Shown: in pieces, positions 32,804 to 37,702 of the stretch
Layout: each line of letters starts with the position of its first letter
Position numbering within the stretch: position 1 is the stretch's first letter
Assembly: GCA_032250895.1 (NCBI GenBank)
Contig: JAVVEZ010000030.1
Location: 1 to 37,702, forward strand
Length of the DNA stretch: 37,702 bases
Source: JAVVEZ01 sp032250895
Lineage (GTDB): Bacteria; Pseudomonadota; Gammaproteobacteria; Pseudomonadales; Pseudohongiellaceae
Direction of reading: 5' to 3'
The notes under the pieces: generated by a model
Seen by the model: only the letters and a program-made list of their open reading frames with translations
Told to the model about the DNA's origin: nothing
Database searches by the model: none
Program-made: the position numbers and the translations under genes

Positions 32804-35218
32804 TCAGATGTCCAGGTTCGCTACCGCCAGGGCATTGGCTTCGATAAACTCTCTGCGCGGTTCGACATGGTCACCCATCAGGGTAGAGAACAACTGATCT
32901 GCGCCCATGGCATCGGCTATGGTGACCTGGGACATGCGTCGGAACCCGGGATCCATGGTCGTCTCCCAAAGCTGAGTCGGGTTCATTTCACCCAGGCCTT
33001 TATAGCGTTGCAGATAATGTCCCTTCATGCCATCGGCCATCAACCAGTCCAGCGCTTCCTTGAAATTGCTGACGGTCTGGGTTTTTTCGCCCCGCTTGAC
33101 GTAGGCGCCTTCTTCAAACAAGCCATTCAGCGTTGCACCAAGCCTCAAAATATCCTTATATTCCAATGAGTTAAAGAATTCCACGGTCAGCGTGACCTTG
33201 CGTATGATGCCATGGACGGTGGACGTGATCACCGGCAGGCTGACATGCTCTTCCTCATCATCCTTGACGGCAAAGGAATAAATGGCGCCGGACCGGTTTG
33301 ACTTGGCGACCAGTTTGTTCAACTCATCCACCCAGGCTTCAACCGCGCTTCGGTTTTCGAGGCTTTCCGGGTTCATTTCAGGCAGGTGCACCAGCGCTTC
33401 CAGCACATCCATTGGATACTGCCGGGAAATTCTTTTCATGATGCGCTGCACTTTGCGGTATTCGTTGACGATGGCCTCCAGGGCATTATTGCTGATGCCG
33501 GGAGCTTCGATATTGACGTGCAAACTGGCGTTCTCAAGAGCATTCTGGGTTTGGTACTGCGCCAGCTCTTCTTCATCCTTGAGATACTGCTCCTGCTTGC
33601 CTCTTCTGATTTTATACAAGGGGGGCTGGGCAATGAAAATATGGCCGCGCTCAACCAACTGACGCATCTGTCTGAAGAAAAAAGTCAGCAGCAATGTGCG
33701 TATATGAGAGCCATCGACATCCGCGTCCGTCATGATGATGATGCTGTGATAGCGCAGGCTGTCCGGATTGAATTCCTCGGCGCCGATACCGCAGCCCAGA
33801 GCCTTGATCAAGGTGCCGATTTCAGCGGAGCTCAGCATCTTGTCAAAGCGCGCCTTTTCAACATTCAGGATTTTTCCCTTCAAGGGCAGAATGGCCTGAT
33901 TCTTCCGGTTCCGGCCCTGCTTGGCGGAGCCCCCGGCAGAATCGCCCTCCACAATATAAATCTCGGACAACGCAGGATCTTTTTCCTGACAATCCGCCAG
34001 TTTTCCCGGCAGGCCGGCGATATCAAGGGCACCCTTGCGGCGTGTCATTTCCCGGGCCTTCCTGGCCGCTTCCCTGGCCCTGGCGGCATCGATCATCTTG
34101 TTGACGATGCTTTTGGCTTCCAGTGGATTTTCCAGCAGATAGTCGCTGAAATACTTGCCCATTTCTTGTTCAACGACGGTTTTTACCTCGGATGACACCA
34201 GTTTATCCTTGGTTTGCGAGGAGAACTTCGGATCGGGAACCTTGACTGAAATAATGGCCGTGAGGCCTTCTCGGGCATCATCACCGGAGGTGGCAACCTC
34301 CTTGCTCTTTTTCCCTTCCATTTCTTTATCGATATAGGACTTCAACACCCGGGTCAGCGCACCCCTGAAGCCCGCAACATGCGTGCCTCCATCCCGCTGG
34401 GGGATGTTGTTGGTATACGGGTAGACATTTTCCTGGTAGCCATCATTCCATTGCAGAGCGATCTCAACCCCGGTCCCGTCGACCTCCGAGGAAAAATGAA
34501 AAACCTTGTTTATGCCGGTTTTGTTCTGGTTAAGGTAGTTCACGAAGGCCTTCAGGCCGCCGTCATATTTGAAAACTTCCGTTTTATCACTGCGTTCATC
34601 TGTGAGCCGGATGGAAACGCCGGCATTCAGGAAGGCCAGCTCCCTGAGTTTTTTTGCCAGAATCTCGTAATGAAATTCGATATTGGTAAAGGTTTTGGGA
34701 GAAGGCTTGAAATGGCACAGGGTTCCGGTTTTTTCGGTTTCCCCGACGACTTTCAAGGGCTCTTCCGGAATCCCGTCGTGGTAAATCTGCTCATGAATCC
34801 TGCCACCCCGATATATCGTCAGCTTCAAATGCGACGACAAGGCATTGACCACCGATACCCCTACGCCATGCAAACCCCCGGAAACCTTGTAGCTGTTATC
34901 ATCGAACTTGCCGCCGGCATGCAGCACCGTCATGATGACCTCGGCCGCAGAGACGCCTTCTTCGTGCATTTCAGTGGGAATTCCCCGGCCATTGTCTGAC
35001 ACAGAAACCGTTTCATCACTGTAAATGACAACATTTATCTGGTCACAGTGCCCGGCAAGTGCCTCGTCAATCGAATTGTCTACCAGTTCGAATACCATAT
35101 GATGAAGTCCGGTTCCATCATCCGTATCCCCAATGTACATGCCCGGTCTTTTGCGGACAGCATCAAGTCCTTTCAAGACCTTGATACTGGAGGAATCATA
35201 GGTATTTTTTTCGGTCAT
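32804..35218 (-). CDS. gyrB: DNA gyrase subunit B
   Basis: Type II topoisomerase ATPase subunit, 804 residues, the same length as in E. coli, including the gammaproteobacterial insertion. The GHKL ATPase region shows FELVDNSIDEA and SDNGRGIP. The TOPRIM domain shows EGDSAGGSAKQGRNRKNQAILPLKGKILNVEKAR and DADVDGSHIRTL. Residues linked to quinolone resistance (EGDSAG, LKGK) are unchanged. The ATG at 35218 follows GGGAAG; the open frame upstream to 35278 is not conserved. Confidence 0.97.
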   Translation of the reverse strand: MTEKNTYDSSSIKVLKGLDAVRKRPGMYIGDTDDGTGLHHMVFELVDNSIDEALAGHCDQINVVIYSDETVSVSDNGRGIPTEMHEEGVSAAEVIMTVLHAGGKFDDNSYKVSGGLHGVGVSVVNALSSHLKLTIYRGGRIHEQIYHDGIPEEPLKVVGETEKTGTLCHFKPSPKTFTNIEFHYEILAKKLRELAFLNAGVSIRLTDERSDKTEVFKYDGGLKAFVNYLNQNKTGINKVFHFSSEVDGTGVEIALQWNDGYQENVYPYTNNIPQRDGGTHVAGFRGALTRVLKSYIDKEMEGKKSKEVATSGDDAREGLTAIISVKVPDPKFSSQTKDKLVSSEVKTVVEQEMGKYFSDYLLENPLEAKSIVNKMIDAARAREAARKAREMTRRKGALDIAGLPGKLADCQEKDPALSEIYIVEGDSAGGSAKQGRNRKNQAILPLKGKILNVEKARFDKMLSSAEIGTLIKALGCGIGAEEFNPDSLRYHSIIIMTDADVDGSHIRTLLLTFFFRQMRQLVERGHIFIAQPPLYKIRRGKQEQYLKDEEELAQYQTQNALENASLHVNIEAPGISNNALEAIVNEYRKVQRIMKRISRQYPMDVLEALVHLPEMNPESLENRSAVEAWVDELNKLVAKSNRSGAIYSFAVKDDEEEHVSLPVITSTVHGIIRKVTLTVEFFNSLEYKDILRLGATLNGLFEEGAYVKRGEKTQTVSNFKEALDWLMADGMKGHYLQRYKGLGEMNPTQLWETTMDPGFRRMSQVTIADAMGADQLFSTLMGDHVEPRREFIEANALAVANLDI

Positions 35219-35277
35219 ATAAGATACTTCCCTTGCTATAAGTTTGCTCACATTCGAGCGGCGTTCTGTTTTGAGCA

Positions 35278-35375
35278 CTAGGAGTCTGTCGGGCTCAGGC
35301 TGATTCTACTCGGCTCTGGCATCCTGCTTTGCTCTACCTCCTGCATCCATGCAGTCCTTCGGCAGCGGGATGACG
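35278..35375. repeat. Repeat-rich gap between recF and gyrB
   Basis: This spacer contains CTAGGAGTCTGTCGGGCTC (35278-35296), a copy of a repeat also upstream of def, a perfect CTGCAT/ATGCAG hairpin (35341-35354) and a half REP-like element GCGGGATGACG (35365-35375). The same-strand genes recF and gyrB are 159 bases apart, wider than in most relatives, apparently because of these repeats. Confidence 0.45.
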
Positions 35376-35377
35376 CC

Positions 35378-36478
35378 TTATTCAGCGCTCCCTTCACTCT
35401 CTGGGTCAGGGCTGATTCTACCATGCTTCACGTGAAACACCTTCCTCTGCGCCAGAGCCTGCCAGCAAGCATCCAGCGCAGCCTTGTCGACGCCGGTGAT
35501 AAAAACCTGTGTCCCCAACTTTTCAAACATACGACACACCGCCCTTCGATTCTTTTCGTCCAGCTCTGCTGGCAAATCGTCGACCAAATATAAACATTCC
35601 TTCCCTGTTTCCTGCTGCAACAAATGGCCCTGAGCGATTTTCAGGCTGCTGACCAGCAATTTCTGCTGTCCGCGCGAAAGTATGTCGATCGCCGCCTGCT
35701 TTCCTATCCGAATTCTGATATCGGCTCGCTGGGGACCCGCTACCGTATAACCATAACGATAGTCACGCTCCAGGCCCGCCGCCAGTACAGTCATCAAATC
35801 CGATCCCGCTTCCCAACCACGATCATATTCCAGGCCAAGCCCCTCGATTGGCAGGATTTCCTGCAGAATTTCATTGAGCACGGGGATCAGCTTCTCGACA
35901 TAGGCAAGCCTGAACTGATCCAACAACATGCCGTGTCGACTGAATTCATGACTCCACGGTTCGATCTCTTGCCGGGAAGCCTGGTTTCGCAGCAAGCGGT
36001 TCCTGTTTTGAAGCGCACGTTGGGCCTGCTTCCAGCAATCCACAAAAAACCGTTCCACGTGAAACACGCCCCAGTCCATAAAGTGCCGCCGGATCTTGGG
36101 GCTGCCCTCGAGGATTTTATAGGTCTCCGCATTAAGCAACTGCAGCGGGAGACTGCGCGCCAATTCCGGGATGTTGTCCGGCCGCTGTCCGGAAACTCTG
36201 ATTTGTTGAGGCCCATGCTGGCTTTTGCTTATGCCCAGCGAGGCGCCATCGTCCAGTTCGCCGTGTATCGTACATTCCCGCTGTCCCGACTGAACCACGG
36301 ACGCCAGCTGCGTACTGCGAAACGATCGGGCCAATCCCAGCATGTGAATGGCTTCAAGAAGAGTGGTTTTGCCACTGCCGTTTTCTCCGTAAAATACGTT
36401 GCAGCCAGGGGAAAACCTTAGCTCAAGCGATGTAATATTACGAAGATTGGTAACATTGAGCTTCAGCAGTGCGGGCAT
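35378..36478 (-). CDS. recF: DNA replication and repair protein RecF
   Basis: SMC-like ATPase of 366 residues that helps load RecA at single-strand gaps. Walker A GENGSGKTT is at 31-39, the ABC-type signature is LSRGQQKLL and Walker B is YLVDDLPAELD. It begins 12 bases after dnaN in the conserved dnaN-recF-gyrB order. Two parS-like sites are embedded in the coding sequence, encoding FHVER in mid-protein and FHVKH near the C-terminus. The C-terminal tail after HVKHG (PDPESEGSAE) looks non-conserved. Confidence 0.96.
   Translation of the reverse strand: MPALLKLNVTNLRNITSLELRFSPGCNVFYGENGSGKTTLLEAIHMLGLARSFRSTQLASVVQSGQRECTIHGELDDGASLGISKSQHGPQQIRVSGQRPDNIPELARSLPLQLLNAETYKILEGSPKIRRHFMDWGVFHVERFFVDCWKQAQRALQNRNRLLRNQASRQEIEPWSHEFSRHGMLLDQFRLAYVEKLIPVLNEILQEILPIEGLGLEYDRGWEAGSDLMTVLAAGLERDYRYGYTVAGPQRADIRIRIGKQAAIDILSRGQQKLLVSSLKIAQGHLLQQETGKECLYLVDDLPAELDEKNRRAVCRMFEKLGTQVFITGVDKAALDACWQALAQRKVFHVKHGRISPDPESEGSAE
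35424..35439. other. parS-like ParB-binding site 1 (in recF)
   Basis: TGCTTCACGTGAAACA differs at one of 16 positions from the palindromic parS consensus TGTTTCACGTGAAACA. It lies within the last codons of recF, in the origin-proximal region where chromosomal parS sites cluster. Confidence 0.75.
36051..36066. other. parS-like ParB-binding site 2 (in recF)
   Basis: CGTTCCACGTGAAACA differs at one of 16 positions from the parS form TGTTCCACGTGAAACA. It is 627 bases from site 1 and also inside recF. Confidence 0.75.
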
Positions 36479-36490
36479 TCGAAGCCTGTC

Positions 36491-37594
36491 TCACAACCTC
36501 ATTGGCATGACGACATATACCGCGGCAGTATCTTCTGCTGCCTGAATCAGGGCGCTGCTATTGGGATCAGAAACGGTCATCTGCACCGTTTCGGTGTTGA
36601 GCACATTCAAAACATCGATGAGATAGCCAACATTGAAGCTGATTTCCAGAGGGTCTCCCGTATACTCCACCGAGATATTTTCCTCTGCTTCTTCCTGTTC
36701 CGGGTTATTTGCCAATATTTTCATTTCACCACTGGACAGCATGATGCGCACACCACGGAACTTCTCGTTTGAGAGAATAGCGGTTCGGGTCAGGGACTGA
36801 CGCAAATCCTGACGTATTGCCACGATAAGTTTATCTCCACCCTTTGGCAATACCCGGTCATAGTCCGGAAACTTGCCATCGACCAGTTTCGAGGTAAAGG
36901 TGACGGTTTCGGTTTTAATCCGGATGTGGTTGCTGCCAATGACGATGCTGACGCTTCTGTCTCCTTCCACAAGCAGGCGAGAAAGCTCGAGAATTCCTTT
37001 TCTTGGCACAATCACCTGGGTTTTGGCTGTGACCGGCAGCTCCATTTTTTCTGTATGCATGGCCAGGCGGTGCCCGTCTGTAGCGACCACACGGAGATAG
37101 TCGGCGCTCACTTCAAAAAGCAGGCCATTAAGATAATACCGGACATCCTGCTGCGCCATGGCAAAGCTGGTGCTTTCCAGCATGTTCTTCAGGACTTCCT
37201 GGGACACGGAAAATTCCTGCGTTCCCGCCGTTTCCTCGACACTGGGGAAATCCGATGATGGTAGTGTTGACAGCGAAAAACGGCTGCGTCCGGAGCGTAT
37301 CGTTATCTTGCCTTCGCCGCCTTCCTCGAAGCGAAGCATGGCGCCTTCGGGCAACGATTTGCAAATATCCATCAACTTTCTGGCGGGTACGGTGATTTCA
37401 CCGTCCGTGCCGGACTCAACGGGAACCCGGCCGATCAGCTCCACTTCGAGGTCGGTTCCCGTCAACGACAACAGGCCTTGTTCAAGCACCAGTAACACGT
37501 TGGACAGGACTTGCAGCGTTTGCCGCCGCTCAACGACCCCTGTCACAAGCTGCAGGGGTTTTATCAGGGCATCCCGGGAAATTTCGAATTGCAT
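36491..37594 (-). CDS. dnaN: DNA polymerase III sliding clamp (beta subunit)
   Basis: Ring-forming processivity clamp of 367 residues (E. coli 366) with three repeated clamp folds of about 120 residues. Recognisable segments are MQFEISRDALIKPLQLVTGVVERRQTLPxLSN-like at the start (here TLQVLSNVLL), RKLMDICKSLP, YYLNGLLFE, VATDGHRLAMH and the C-terminal VYVVMPMRL. The ATG at 37594 gives the standard N-terminus. dnaA should lie upstream but the window ends 108 bases beyond the start. Confidence 0.97.
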   Translation of the reverse strand: MQFEISRDALIKPLQLVTGVVERRQTLQVLSNVLLVLEQGLLSLTGTDLEVELIGRVPVESGTDGEITVPARKLMDICKSLPEGAMLRFEEGGEGKITIRSGRSRFSLSTLPSSDFPSVEETAGTQEFSVSQEVLKNMLESTSFAMAQQDVRYYLNGLLFEVSADYLRVVATDGHRLAMHTEKMELPVTAKTQVIVPRKGILELSRLLVEGDRSVSIVIGSNHIRIKTETVTFTSKLVDGKFPDYDRVLPKGGDKLIVAIRQDLRQSLTRTAILSNEKFRGVRIMLSSGEMKILANNPEQEEAEENISVEYTGDPLEISFNVGYLIDVLNVLNTETVQMTVSDPNSSALIQAAEDTAAVYVVMPMRL

Positions 37595-37702
37595 GTGTTT
37601 TTCTCTTCTTCAAGTAATCAACAATGACATCCCTCGTGGCTGTCGAACCCAGGATAGGATTGCCGCCCTGCCGCGAAGGCGGGCTTAGCTGGACAATGAG
37701 CG
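37595..37702. other. Right window edge upstream of dnaN
   Basis: The 108 bases before dnaN contain no dnaA coding sequence. They hold a GC hairpin, CCGCC (37663-37667) and GGCGG (37678-37682), resembling the dispersed repeats. A repeat at this point may be why the sequence ends here. Confidence 0.35.

Overview
The window is a gene-dense, GC-rich stretch of a gammaproteobacterial chromosome, close to the replication origin. Family content and gene order support this: dnaN-recF-gyrB, then plsC-gmhB-glyS-glyQ, a lipid A acyltransferase, trkA-rsmB-fmt-def, a LysM/TsaP-like gene, dprA, hemF and aroE. From general knowledge this closely follows the first genes of Pseudomonas chromosomes. I cannot place the organism below class. 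Both ends look like contig edges: the first gene runs off the left side, and dnaA, expected beyond dnaN, is missing on the right.

Left part (1-6978). A leftward gene at the edge begins as a small cytochrome c and continues in frame as the C-terminal half of galactose-1-phosphate uridylyltransferase, so it is a real fusion or an assembly chimera. Next come rightward engB and leftward polA. The Pol I polymerase and 5' nuclease sites are intact, but all four proofreading carboxylates are substituted. polA overlaps znuA by ATGA; znuA diverges from znuC-znuB across a Zur-box-like site, forming a zinc importer locus.

Island (about 6979-8624). A more AT-rich two-gene cassette, an XRE regulator fused to an ImmA/IrrE metallopeptidase followed by an overlapping PIN-domain protein, lies between znuB and the cytochrome oxidase cluster. 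Nested inverted repeats overlap its promoter. It looks like an acquired toxin-antitoxin-type module.

Cytochrome oxidase region (8684-17871). Leftward coxB (with a fused cytochrome c domain)-coxA-ctaG-coxC, SURF1, an SCO-like thioredoxin-fold protein, ctaA, ctaB and SCO1 encode an aa3/caa3-type oxidase with its heme A and copper assembly factors. A tiny DUF2909-type membrane protein is encoded on the opposite strand inside the cluster. The 496-base leader upstream of coxB carries an extended -10 promoter and an FNR/Anr-type box.

Housekeeping region (17872-29411 and on). A gamma-class carbonic anhydrase, aroE, hemF (with its own FNR/Anr-type box), dprA, the TsaP-like LysM protein, def-fmt-rsmB-trkA, a lipid A acyltransferase and glyQ-glyS-gmhB-plsC all look intact. 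Several of these genes overlap by a few bases, as in operons.

Origin-proximal region (32804-37594). gyrB, recF and dnaN run leftward. Two near-consensus ParB-binding parS-like sites lie inside recF. Short inverted repeats of the CCCGC...GCGGG type are scattered between genes. I saw no rRNA, tRNA, CRISPR array, insertion sequence or prophage.
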